In this document: positions 29,141-37,677 of the stretch, in pieces
Layout of the letters: each line of letters begins with the position of its first letter
Position numbering within the stretch: position 1 is the first letter of the stretch
NCBI GenBank assembly: GCA_946617165.1
Contig: CAMOJP010000010.1
Location: 1-37,677 of the forward strand
From: an uncultured Bacteroidales bacterium
Lineage (GTDB): Bacteria; Bacteroidota; Bacteroidia; Bacteroidales; Paludibacteraceae
DNA length: 37,677 bases
Direction: 5' to 3'
Notes under the pieces: model-generated
Databases searched by the model: none
The model's input: the letters and a program-made list of their open reading frames with translations, nothing else
What the model was told of the DNA's origin: nothing
Made by a program: the position numbers and the translations under genes

Positions 29141-30034
29141 ATTAAAAATATTACCATTATCTCCCCTTCCGGAGCTATCAATCCCGACTATATCGAAGGC
29201 GCTGCGCAGCGTCTTCGTTCGTGGGGATGTAACATTACCATTGCACCTCATGCCAATGGCGAATACGGACGCTTTAGCGCTACGGATGACGAAAGACTGG
29301 AGGACTTGCAGACTGCTCTGAAAGACACATCTGCCGATGCCATCCTCTGTGCACGGGGAGGATACGGACTGCAGCGCATCATCAGCCGAGTGAACCTGGC
29401 GTTATTAAACAAGGCACCGCTAATCATAGGATTCTCCGACATCACGGCATTGCACCAATTATACGCCTTGCATAATTCGCCTTACACAATACACGGCCTC
29501 ATGTGCAAGCATATTGCCACCTTGCCGGAAGAAAACTATGCCCTGCAACTGTTCCGCAAAGCCCTCGCGCGCGAACCTTTAATATATAAACTGCCTGACA
29601 ACACATGCAATCGGACTGGCGAAGCCAATGGCACACTCGTCGGAGGAAACCTCAGTGTCCTGTACGGCTTGCAAGGAACACCATTTGACCTCAACCACGT
29701 CATAGACGCACATCCCGAAGGGGTCATTCTATTCATTGAGGATATCGGTGAACGCCACTACCATATTGACCGCATGATGAATAACCTCCGCATGTCGGGC
29801 GTACTGGCGCGCATCAAGGGACTCGTCGTCGGACAATTCACAGACTGCGACAACGACCCTTCCATGAACTGCGAAACGGTCTATTCTACCATTAGGGAAG
29901 CTGTGGACCAGTACGACTACCCTATCCTCTTTGACTTTCCAGCAGGACATGTGCTGGACAACAGACCATTATACCTTAACCGCAATGCACACATAAGCTG
30001 CTCACAACGCGAAGCTACACTACAACAATCATGA
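29141..30034 (+). CDS. S66-family peptidase (LD-carboxypeptidase-like); start uncertain
   Basis: ITIISPSGAINPDYIEGAAQRLRSWGC, RGGYGLQRI, IIGFSDITALH, VGGNLSVLYGLQGTPFD, EDIGERHYHIDRMMNNL; in-frame homologous sequence continues well upstream of the TTG at 29306. Confidence 0.85.
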   Translation: MKNITIISPSGAINPDYIEGAAQRLRSWGCNITIAPHANGEYGRFSATDDERLEDLQTALKDTSADAILCARGGYGLQRIISRVNLALLNKAPLIIGFSDITALHQLYALHNSPYTIHGLMCKHIATLPEENYALQLFRKALAREPLIYKLPDNTCNRTGEANGTLVGGNLSVLYGLQGTPFDLNHVIDAHPEGVILFIEDIGERHYHIDRMMNNLRMSGVLARIKGLVVGQFTDCDNDPSMNCETVYSTIREAVDQYDYPILFDFPAGHVLDNRPLYLNRNAHISCSQREATLQQS

Positions 30035-31788
30035 CCAGAAAAGAAAAGATTATATTCGCCGCCCTACTCACATTCCTACTCTTACCTAATATCATCGGCA
30101 CATTTGTTGCTACCGATCTACTCACTATTGGACAGCGATTCCTATACTGCATCACTTCGGTGTGCATCTATGCGCTCGGACTGTGTATCTTCAAAAAACG
30201 CACTTTCTTTTACGTCTTCTCCGCATGGTTCCTGCTCAGCGCAATTGAGATCGTGCATCTTATTATCAATCAGGCTACTACATCCATGCTCTTTATCTTC
30301 ACTTGTATCAAGTCGGAGAAAGGCGAATTCCTTGAACTGCTATCCACCTATTGGCCTGTCGTCATTCTGTTCTTCACGCTTTGGGGCATCTATTACTTCC
30401 TCAATCACCGTTTTATCAAAAACGAATATATCGCACCGAGAGGTATACGCCTTGCCGTCTTGGGACTTATCATCGCTTTCTTTACCATCGCTATCATCAT
30501 GCTTGGGCTCAGACCCAAGTTCCGCAATATCTTTAACTTCCGCGAACGCGACGAACGAACAGCGGCATGGGTCGGATGCGAAAAAGCATGCCCCGTGAAC
30601 ATGATACTCGGTACATACCATATCGTCGCTCTCGCACTCGAAATCAAACACAACGAAGAAGCCTTGTCCGACTTCCGGTTCGGCGTCACAAAAACTTCTC
30701 CAAAAACCGGTTCTACTGACTACAAACAGGACAATCTCGTCGTACTGCTCATCGGAGAAACGTCACGCTACGACCATTGGCAAATCAACGGATACGAACG
30801 GGAAACATCACCTTGCCTTATGGCGAGACAAAATGAAATAATCTCCTTCGACTCCGTCTTTACTGTCGGTAACCTCACTACGGTCTGCGTTCCATATATA
30901 CTCTCAAGGGCAACTCCCGAGAACCCAAGACTCTATTACCACGAGACTTCCGTCGTGGACGCCTTTCACGAAGCCGGATACAAAACCGCATGGATTGCAG
31001 ACCAAAGCTTCAATAATGAGTTCCTCATGCGTATCGCTAACGGATGCGACTATGCGAAATATGTCACCGACAACGGAAACGGTGACTTCATCGACTCGGT
31101 CCTCCTCCAGCCACTACGACACGTACTGAACAACAACACCGATTTGAACAGGAGCGACATGATCGTCTTACACTCACTCGGGTGCCACTTCAAGTACTCC
31201 GAACGATATCCCGATAACTTCCAAATCTATACTCCCGACATGAAGGGCATCAACGTGCGCGAAATGTTCCATTCTATTGACGAAAACGTGGAGGGGATCG
31301 CACGGCTCAAACCCGAAAATATGGCGGTCTATAGAAACCTCAAAACCATTCTCGTCAACTCATACGATAACGCCATCGCATACACAGATTACTTCATCGA
31401 CTGCGTCATCCGGGAAATCGAAAACACCGGAAGACCCGCGGTACTGCTTTATCTCGGTGACCACGGAGAAAACTTGCTCGACGACGAACGCAATATGTTC
31501 CTGCACGGAACCTTCGCCGGTAGTAAATATGAATACCATATACCACTCTTCGTCTGGACATCCAAACAGTACAGATACTTGCATCCCGATAAGATTGAGG
31601 CGATGAAAGCCAATACCGGCAAGTGTATCTCCACTATGACCATCTTCCACTCATTACTGGACCTCGGCGATATAGACTACCCGAATATTGATTCCACACG
31701 TATCATATCACAACCGACTCTGCAATCGCACGAGGTCATATACGGTTTCGATGCCAACATGATTCGTATCGAACTGCCTATTCACTAA
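30031..31788 (+). CDS. Phosphoethanolamine transferase-like membrane sulfatase-fold protein
   Basis: N-terminal transmembrane segments; VVLLIGETSRYDHWQINGYERETSP; NLTTVCVPYILSRATPEN; LLYLGDHGENL...MFLHGT. Confidence 0.87.
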   Translation: MTRKEKIIFAALLTFLLLPNIIGTFVATDLLTIGQRFLYCITSVCIYALGLCIFKKRTFFYVFSAWFLLSAIEIVHLIINQATTSMLFIFTCIKSEKGEFLELLSTYWPVVILFFTLWGIYYFLNHRFIKNEYIAPRGIRLAVLGLIIAFFTIAIIMLGLRPKFRNIFNFRERDERTAAWVGCEKACPVNMILGTYHIVALALEIKHNEEALSDFRFGVTKTSPKTGSTDYKQDNLVVLLIGETSRYDHWQINGYERETSPCLMARQNEIISFDSVFTVGNLTTVCVPYILSRATPENPRLYYHETSVVDAFHEAGYKTAWIADQSFNNEFLMRIANGCDYAKYVTDNGNGDFIDSVLLQPLRHVLNNNTDLNRSDMIVLHSLGCHFKYSERYPDNFQIYTPDMKGINVREMFHSIDENVEGIARLKPENMAVYRNLKTILVNSYDNAIAYTDYFIDCVIREIENTGRPAVLLYLGDHGENLLDDERNMFLHGTFAGSKYEYHIPLFVWTSKQYRYLHPDKIEAMKANTGKCISTMTIFHSLLDLGDIDYPNIDSTRIISQPTLQSHEVIYGFDANMIRIELPIH

Positions 31789-31794
31789 ACGCTA

Positions 31795-31851
31795 CACGAC
31801 CGCCGTACATTACTTCGGGGTCTCCACCGACCGATGACCGAGAGACGACCG
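31795..31851. repeat. Direct repeat, copy 1 (about 57 bp)
   Basis: cacgaccgccgtacattacttcggggtctccaccgaccgatgaccgagagacgaccg, similar to 31992-32049. Confidence 0.85.
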
Positions 31852-31931
31852 TGAAGGAGTGCGACGGAACGCACTCCGAGTATTGCACCCGAGCTATCAC
31901 CATAGCGAGGACTAAGTGCAATACACAGAAT
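31851..31931 (-). repeat. Dispersed hairpin repeat, copy 2 (core 31851-31890, minus strand)
   Basis: Perfect stem GGAGTGCG/CGCACTCC, plus 9-bp stem GTATTGCAC/GTGCAATAC; homologous to 13156-13234. Confidence 0.75.
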
Positions 31932-31991
31932 GGCGCGACCCTTGCGGTCACGCAGCCGTATGGCTAAAAGAGAAGTGGCGTACAGGGGAGC

Positions 31992-32049
31992 CACGACCGC
32001 CATAACATCACTTCGGGCTCTCCACCGACCGAGGACCGAGAGATGACCG
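31992..32049. repeat. Direct repeat, copy 2 (about 58 bp)
   Basis: cacgaccgccataacatcacttcgggctctccaccgaccgaggaccgagagatgaccg. Confidence 0.85.
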
Positions 32050-32166
32050 AGACACAACCGACAAACCAAACCGGACAAATCAATGCGACAAATAATTGTC
32101 AAAATGTCACTTTTCTTTTGAAAAATAACCTTTTTCATACTTTTTTGCAAAAAAAATGCACAAATA

Positions 32167-32198
32167 GTTGCATATTCAAAAAAAAAGCAGTAATTTTG
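32167..32198 (+). promoter_or_regulatory. Putative promoter of the 32281 giant gene
   Basis: GTTG, 20 nt, TAATTTTG. Confidence 0.65.
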
Positions 32199-32280
32199 TC
32201 GCCAAATTGCGTTGCTCGAATTATATCGGTTTCTTTACTACCGACTGTATATTTATTAACTAACTAAAAAAAACAAGCTT

Positions 32281-35200
32281 ATGAGAAAGTATTTTCTTTG
32301 TCTGTTAATGGCTCTCCTTGGCATGTTTTATGGACTTCAAGCCCAAGAACGAAACGCTGTCTTCGTTGATGGATTTGAAGCCGGTAACTTAGACAAGTGG
32401 ACGCAGGAAGCTGTCGTCGGAAACACCGCGTGGGACGTGGAAAGTGTGGACGACAACCTCGCATACCCGTCTAACGTGCTACAAGGTAAGTTCCGCGCAT
32501 TCCTGCGGAATAATACCGGAGAGACCCAAGGGTACGTGACCCGACTCATCAGTCCCGTCATGAAATTGGACACGGTTTATCAGCCTATCCTAAGATTCTG
32601 GTACGCTAACCCGAAGTGGACTGCTGACAGAGACACTCTGCGTGTCCTCTACAAAACCGCGCCTAAAGCTAACTGGGAAGTGTTAGCCGTCTATGCTGAC
32701 GCTAAAGCACAATGGCAAAAAGTCGAACTGCAACTGCCTTACTATACTGAGGCCTACCAAATCGCATTCGAGGGAAAAGATAACCTCGGACGGGGTATCG
32801 TGCTCGATAGCGTCGTTGTACGTTCTACTCCGGAATGTACCGTTCCACACGACATCACTGTCGTAAGCCAAGGTGCAGGTAAAGTAAACATCGCATGGAA
32901 TGCCAGCTACGACGCTAATGAGTATGAACTGATTATCACTACCGTCGCTATCAACCCCGATACCGTCAAAAACGTAGCGGATTCACTCATCGCTGCACAC
33001 GTATTCGTTAACGGCATGCAGCAGAACTATGAGCTCACACTCACTTCCGGAGAGTACTACAACGCTTACATCCGATCTATATGCGAAGCAGAAACCTCAG
33101 CATGGAACAGCGAAGACCCCAATCAAGGACAATACAGATTCCGTGTCAAAGCTACAAAACAAATCCCATATTACTACGGATTTAACATGAACTACAATCC
33201 GGGACATGTGAGCCGAGACTTGGAGTGGACATGGGGAGGAAACACCGGAAGTTATAACCCGTTTATCAACACCCACCAAGGGGAAACAGATCGTGCACAC
33301 TATTCTAAAGATGCATCCATGTGCGTTGTCTTTACGGGCGCTAACAACACCTCTACACCTATTCCGGCTGGGAAGTACGCTTATACGGCTACACCCGCAC
33401 TCGAAGACTCGACCAATGCTAACTTCGCTCTTAACCAGTGCCAAGTACGATTCTGGTCTACCGTATATACCTACACAGGACGTACATATGCCCACAGCAT
33501 TATCGTCGGGGTAATGACAGACCCGGAAGACATCACTACTTTTGTACCTGTCGATACCGTTTCCGTTTGGGGAACATCTGAGTTCGTTGAAAATATCGTG
33601 GACCTCTCATCCTATCAAGGAGAGGGCGTCTATCTCGGATTCTTAAGCGCTTTCGATACACGCAACATCTTCTTCTTGGATGATGTCACTATCGAATACA
33701 AATCCAATGTGAACACACCTACGGGCATCAAAGTCAACCCGCGCGATACCTACGCAGATATCACTTGGAATGGGAATGCTTCCGCATATAAGGTCATCAT
33801 TACCAATACTGAAGTAGATCCTGCAAAAGCTATTGCGGAACAAATTGTTGATCAAGCAACTGTTACAACCAATAGCTACAAGACAGAAGCACTTGAGGCC
33901 GACCATAGCTGGAATCGCCCGTACTATGTCTACGTTCAAGCAATAAACGGGGAGAACACCTCCGCATGGTCATATCGCTATCCGTTCGTTACTATTGCAT
34001 CAAAACAAGAGGTGCCATATTCGTTCGATTTCGAACAAAAAGACGGAGCTATCTATAACGTGATGCAAGGAACAACCAATACCTTCTATCCGACTAAAAT
34101 GGGTGTCTTTAGTAATGACCCGGAGTCTCCGCACCTCTATACAACCAATTACTACAAGGGAGCTTCATGCCTCTACTTGAGCAAAGATCCGGGTAATGAC
34201 TCTTGGATCACACTGCCTATGGTGGAAGACTTGACGAACACCCAAATCACCTTCTACCTCAGCGGTAACACTACACCGGCACAGGCACATGCCACAGTCG
34301 GTATCATGACCAACCCCATGGATATCAACTCCTTCATTCCGGTCACAGACTTTACAATCGCTGCAACGGGATATTCAATCTGCTATACCAACTTCGCTAA
34401 ATACAACGGACCTGATGGCGTTATTGCTATCACATGGACTGACGTGGACGGATTGACTAAGAATACCAACAACTACATTGACGAACTCAAAGTAGAAGAG
34501 ATAGCTCAATGTCTGCCTCCGGTGAATATGCAAGTGGTTGCTCAAACTGACTCTGCCACCATTAGTTGGGATAAGGGCTCTGCTACTACATGGGAGGTTA
34601 TCTTTGCTAAAAATGCCGTTTCAGAGACACAACGCAATCAACCCCTCTCGGATATTGCACTCTTAAACCAAGTTATCTTTGTTGATACACTCACTTGGAC
34701 AGATCCGCTTAACAATCCGACCTTCGGATTCGACAGCCTTACGTACAACACTACATATTACTTCTATATCCGCACACTTTGCGAAGAAGAAGTTACATGG
34801 TGGACTGACTTGTCCTTCAAAACTCCTTGTCTTGAGAAATTCCCTGTGCCGTTCTTCGAGGATTTCAACTCTTATGAGAGCGTGAATCTGCAAGCCGGGT
34901 GCTGGGATTTGAGGAATCTGACATCTACCTCTTCTTATCCGAAAGTAATGACACAGACACCGACAGGACAACCTTCGCAGATAATTCTGGAACTCTATTC
35001 TGCAAGTACTGCGACGCGTTCGTATGCGATTCTGCCGCCTGTCGATGGAGTGTTGTCGGATATGATACTCTCCTTTGACGCGCGTACCTATAATAATACA
35101 GCTTCTGCTAAAGCTGTACTGTATGTAGGCTCGATGGCGGACTTCAGCGACCTCTCTACATTCGTACCTCTGGATACTTTCTATTTGACCGGTACCACAA

Positions 35201-37677
35201 CGGGAAAGATGAATACGTTCCGGATGAATTTAGGAGACTACAATCTGCCATATGAAAACATTGTCTTCACATCGGGATGGCTGGAAACGATGGAGTTGGT
35301 GACCAGTGATGTAGCACTTGACAATATCTCTGTCAAACCAAACACCTGTATTGAGGCGTATGACATCGAAGCCACGGATATCCAAACTAATTCTATTGAT
35401 ATCAAGTGGAATGGTAAATCCGATAACGACCAATGGGTTATTAGCATCGTTGGTCCTACCGATACCATCGTTGCTGACTCCAGCTTCGTAGGAAAAACGT
35501 TCCACAGTGAAGGACTGGAACCGGTTAAAGCATACACGTTCTACATTCGTCCTATATGCGATACAGCGTGGACAAGTGTTACATACAAAACAGCTTGCCT
35601 TAAACTGGATCCTACTAAACCGAACAAAGAGACCTTCGAGAACTATCCAAGCGGTACATCGTATAATGTAGAGTATCAGCCTAACTGCTGGACTGGAGGT
35701 AACGGTAACCCCTCGGCTTCTACATCCTATCTCCCGTACGTATATAAGAGTACCACCTATGCTATATCCGGAGAGAACACCTATCGTCTCTATGGCTATA
35801 CTACAACGACTACAACGAGTAGCCCGGCATATGCTGCTTCTCCCGAGATAGATTGTACCTCAATGACCGAGCTGGCAGTAACATTCTCATACTACCTCTC
35901 ATCTTCATATAGCGCTATCTGGGGCGTAATGAGTGATCCCGAAGATCTTAGTACATTTGTAGTGTTGGATTCTATCAAGGGAACTTCTACTACAAAGAAT
36001 ACTATTACGCTGGACTTGAGCGAACCGCGATACGCAGAACTTATCCCTGCTACCGCTAAATATTTCGCTTGGCGTACACCGTATGGTGCAACCGGATATC
36101 TCTATCTGGACGATGTTTCCATTACTAAAATTACTTGCCCGCTGCCTAAACCAAGCTATTCAGGTCTGACAGCATCATACGTACGTATTAGTAGTGGACT
36201 GCGTACCGACAATGAATGGATTGCACTCGTAACAACTAAGTACATGGATCCGGATTCATTGGCTAAAGAGGATTATGTGGTTCCTGATTCCATTATCGCA
36301 TTCATTGATACGATTGATACACGTTCAACACTGGTAACAGGGCTGAAGGAACAAACAAACTACTATGTTGCCGTAGCTACCATGTGCGACGAAGGAATCT
36401 CAACATGGGCAACTACTTCCTTTATGACACCGTGTAACCCCGTAACACCGGAGGCTTTAGGTACAATTACTTTCTCTAAGAAAGATGACTATGTATCCGG
36501 TTCCACTGCTGCACGTTATCTGCCTTGCTGGACCATAGGAAACATGTCGGGGAATGCATCCGCTACATCGAACTATATCCCGTATATCTATAATTCCGGT
36601 ACCTATCTACATAATAAGGATAGCGTATTACGTCTCTATTCATACGTGCCGACTTCGGCTACATCTACGGCTTATAATGGAGCATATGCTATTATGCCGG
36701 AATTGGACGTACAGGACATCACGAAATACCAAGTGAACTTCTATGCACGTGCGGCTACAACCGCTACATATGGAACCGATCTCATTGTAGGTGTCATTAC
36801 CGACCCGTCGGATCTGAATACCTTCACGGTTGTAGATACCCTGACCACCAGTCACACCGCTTACGAGCCGTTCTCGGTATCGCTGGAGAACTACGAAGGA
36901 GACTACCTGGGCAACAAGGGTAGATACATTATGTTCCTCTCCTTATGTACGAATGTTACCTATAACGATATTTACGTTGCTTCCATCTCTGTTACTGCTA
37001 TCCCGACTTGCCGTCCGGTGAAAGAATTCACCGTGGACAGCATCGCTGAGGATGCTGCGGTCATCAGCTGGAAGGGCTATACCGAGAAATATCGTCTCTT
37101 GGTAGCAAAAGGAGCAGTAGCTGATGACGAGAAACCTACCTATAACAAATGGATAGTGGACAGCATACTCTCTACCTCCGACTCCGTTCTGATTGAAGAC
37201 CTGACTCCGAACGTAATATACTATGCCTATGCACAAGGTATTTGCGGCGATGGTGATAGCACGGATATATCAATGGCATATGCGATGATACATACCGATT
37301 GTCCTTTCGAAAAAGGATTCAAGACTCCGTACAACACCGACTTTGACAACAACTCCGCTTCCGGTACCGGCAAACGTCCGGATTGCTGGAATTGTGTACA
37401 GCTGACATTCGATACCGTTGGTACTACGCAGAACTATCCGTATGTATATAGCGTTCCGGCTTCGTCGGTATCTTCACCGTACGTACTCTATATGTATTCG
37501 TATGGCTATTGGAACAATACCAGCAAAAAATTCACTACCAATACCAAGTCCATTGCTGTAGCACCGAAGGTACAGGGCAATCTGAACGATTATATGGTCA
37601 GCTTCTATGCGAAACGAACCAATACCACCAATACGAATACATCCAAGTACGGCGACAAACTCTTGATCGGTTATGTA
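32281..37677 (+). CDS. Giant secreted multidomain surface protein, at least 1799 aa, alternating Fn3-like and jelly-roll (choice-of-anchor-like) modules; 3' end beyond window
   Basis: ATG at 32281; signal peptide MRKYFLCLLMALLGMFYGLQAQ; open frame to window end, absent from the ORF track; recurring jelly-roll starts (FVDGFEAG, PYYYGFNM, PYSFDFE, PFFEDFNSYES, KETFENYPSG, PYNTDFDNN) and Fn3-like segments. Confidence 0.88.
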   Translation, partial: MRKYFLCLLMALLGMFYGLQAQERNAVFVDGFEAGNLDKWTQEAVVGNTAWDVESVDDNLAYPSNVLQGKFRAFLRNNTGETQGYVTRLISPVMKLDTVYQPILRFWYANPKWTADRDTLRVLYKTAPKANWEVLAVYADAKAQWQKVELQLPYYTEAYQIAFEGKDNLGRGIVLDSVVVRSTPECTVPHDITVVSQGAGKVNIAWNASYDANEYELIITTVAINPDTVKNVADSLIAAHVFVNGMQQNYELTLTSGEYYNAYIRSICEAETSAWNSEDPNQGQYRFRVKATKQIPYYYGFNMNYNPGHVSRDLEWTWGGNTGSYNPFINTHQGETDRAHYSKDASMCVVFTGANNTSTPIPAGKYAYTATPALEDSTNANFALNQCQVRFWSTVYTYTGRTYAHSIIVGVMTDPEDITTFVPVDTVSVWGTSEFVENIVDLSSYQGEGVYLGFLSAFDTRNIFFLDDVTIEYKSNVNTPTGIKVNPRDTYADITWNGNASAYKVIITNTEVDPAKAIAEQIVDQATVTTNSYKTEALEADHSWNRPYYVYVQAINGENTSAWSYRYPFVTIASKQEVPYSFDFEQKDGAIYNVMQGTTNTFYPTKMGVFSNDPESPHLYTTNYYKGASCLYLSKDPGNDSWITLPMVEDLTNTQITFYLSGNTTPAQAHATVGIMTNPMDINSFIPVTDFTIAATGYSICYTNFAKYNGPDGVIAITWTDVDGLTKNTNNYIDELKVEEIAQCLPPVNMQVVAQTDSATISWDKGSATTWEVIFAKNAVSETQRNQPLSDIALLNQVIFVDTLTWTDPLNNPTFGFDSLTYNTTYYFYIRTLCEEEVTWWTDLSFKTPCLEKFPVPFFEDFNSYESVNLQAGCWDLRNLTSTSSYPKVMTQTPTGQPSQIILELYSASTATRSYAILPPVDGVLSDMILSFDARTYNNTASAKAVLYVGSMADFSDLSTFVPLDTFYLTGTTTGKMNTFRMNLGDYNLPYENIVFTSGWLETMELVTSDVALDNISVKPNTCIEAYDIEATDIQTNSIDIKWNGKSDNDQWVISIVGPTDTIVADSSFVGKTFHSEGLEPVKAYTFYIRPICDTAWTSVTYKTACLKLDPTKPNKETFENYPSGTSYNVEYQPNCWTGGNGNPSASTSYLPYVYKSTTYAISGENTYRLYGYTTTTTTSSPAYAASPEIDCTSMTELAVTFSYYLSSSYSAIWGVMSDPEDLSTFVVLDSIKGTSTTKNTITLDLSEPRYAELIPATAKYFAWRTPYGATGYLYLDDVSITKITCPLPKPSYSGLTASYVRISSGLRTDNEWIALVTTKYMDPDSLAKEDYVVPDSIIAFIDTIDTRSTLVTGLKEQTNYYVAVATMCDEGISTWATTSFMTPCNPVTPEALGTITFSKKDDYVSGSTAARYLPCWTIGNMSGNASATSNYIPYIYNSGTYLHNKDSVLRLYSYVPTSATSTAYNGAYAIMPELDVQDITKYQVNFYARAATTATYGTDLIVGVITDPSDLNTFTVVDTLTTSHTAYEPFSVSLENYEGDYLGNKGRYIMFLSLCTNVTYNDIYVASISVTAIPTCRPVKEFTVDSIAEDAAVISWKGYTEKYRLLVAKGAVADDEKPTYNKWIVDSILSTSDSVLIEDLTPNVIYYAYAQGICGDGDSTDISMAYAMIHTDCPFEKGFKTPYNTDFDNNSASGTGKRPDCWNCVQLTFDTVGTTQNYPYVYSVPASSVSSPYVLYMYSYGYWNNTSKKFTTNTKSIAVAPKVQGNLNDYMVSFYAKRTNTTNTNTSKYGDKLLIGYV

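Noticed and set aside
28341-31788. Minus-strand ORFs across the SDR, S66 and transferase genes
   Set aside because: Overlap clear coding genes on the plus strand and lack domain signatures.
31785-32150. 121-aa minus-strand ORF with duplicated GRWR.RS motif
   Set aside because: The internal duplication mirrors the DNA direct repeats; coding evidence is weak.

Overview
This 37.7 kb window looks like a Bacteroidetes (probably Bacteroidales) chromosome segment. This rests on fused str/S10/spc ribosomal operons without tuf, TTTG-N19/20-TAnnTTTG promoters, and a T9SS-type C-terminus. (1) Positions 1-12274, minus strand: rpsL-rpsG-fusA-rpsJ-rplC-D-W-B-rpsS-rplV-rpsC-rplP-rpmC-rpsQ-rplN-X-E-rpsN-rpsH-rplF-R-rpsE-rpmD-rplO (rplO cut by the window edge). 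(2) About 12.3-13.7 kb: a long non-coding interval with tandem low-complexity repeats, a 35-bp direct repeat, hairpins and a cloverleaf-like inverted-repeat element next to a promoter. (3) 13.7-16.4 kb: a hypothetical protein, a VWA-domain protein, and a Bor-like lipoprotein with a P/A/K/E-rich linker and a C-terminal EF-hand loop. (4) 16.5-26.2 kb: an outer-membrane barrel-like protein followed by a 2884-aa repeat protein with a T9SS-like C-terminal domain. By hand I parse the repeat protein as about 48 modules in an A-B-C higher-order pattern with a cysteine count that stays even. (5) 26.2-31.8 kb: mdh, serine palmitoyltransferase-like, SDR, S66 peptidase (no canonical start codon found) and a phosphoethanolamine-transferase-like sulfatase-fold enzyme. 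(6) 31.8-32.3 kb: a hairpin-rich intergenic region sharing a structured repeat with the 13 kb region. (7) 32281 to the window end: an open giant Fn3/jelly-roll surface protein that is not in the ORF track. The most unusual items are the A-B-C cysteine-partitioned giant protein, the dispersed hairpin repeat with a compensatory base change, and the cloverleaf element.
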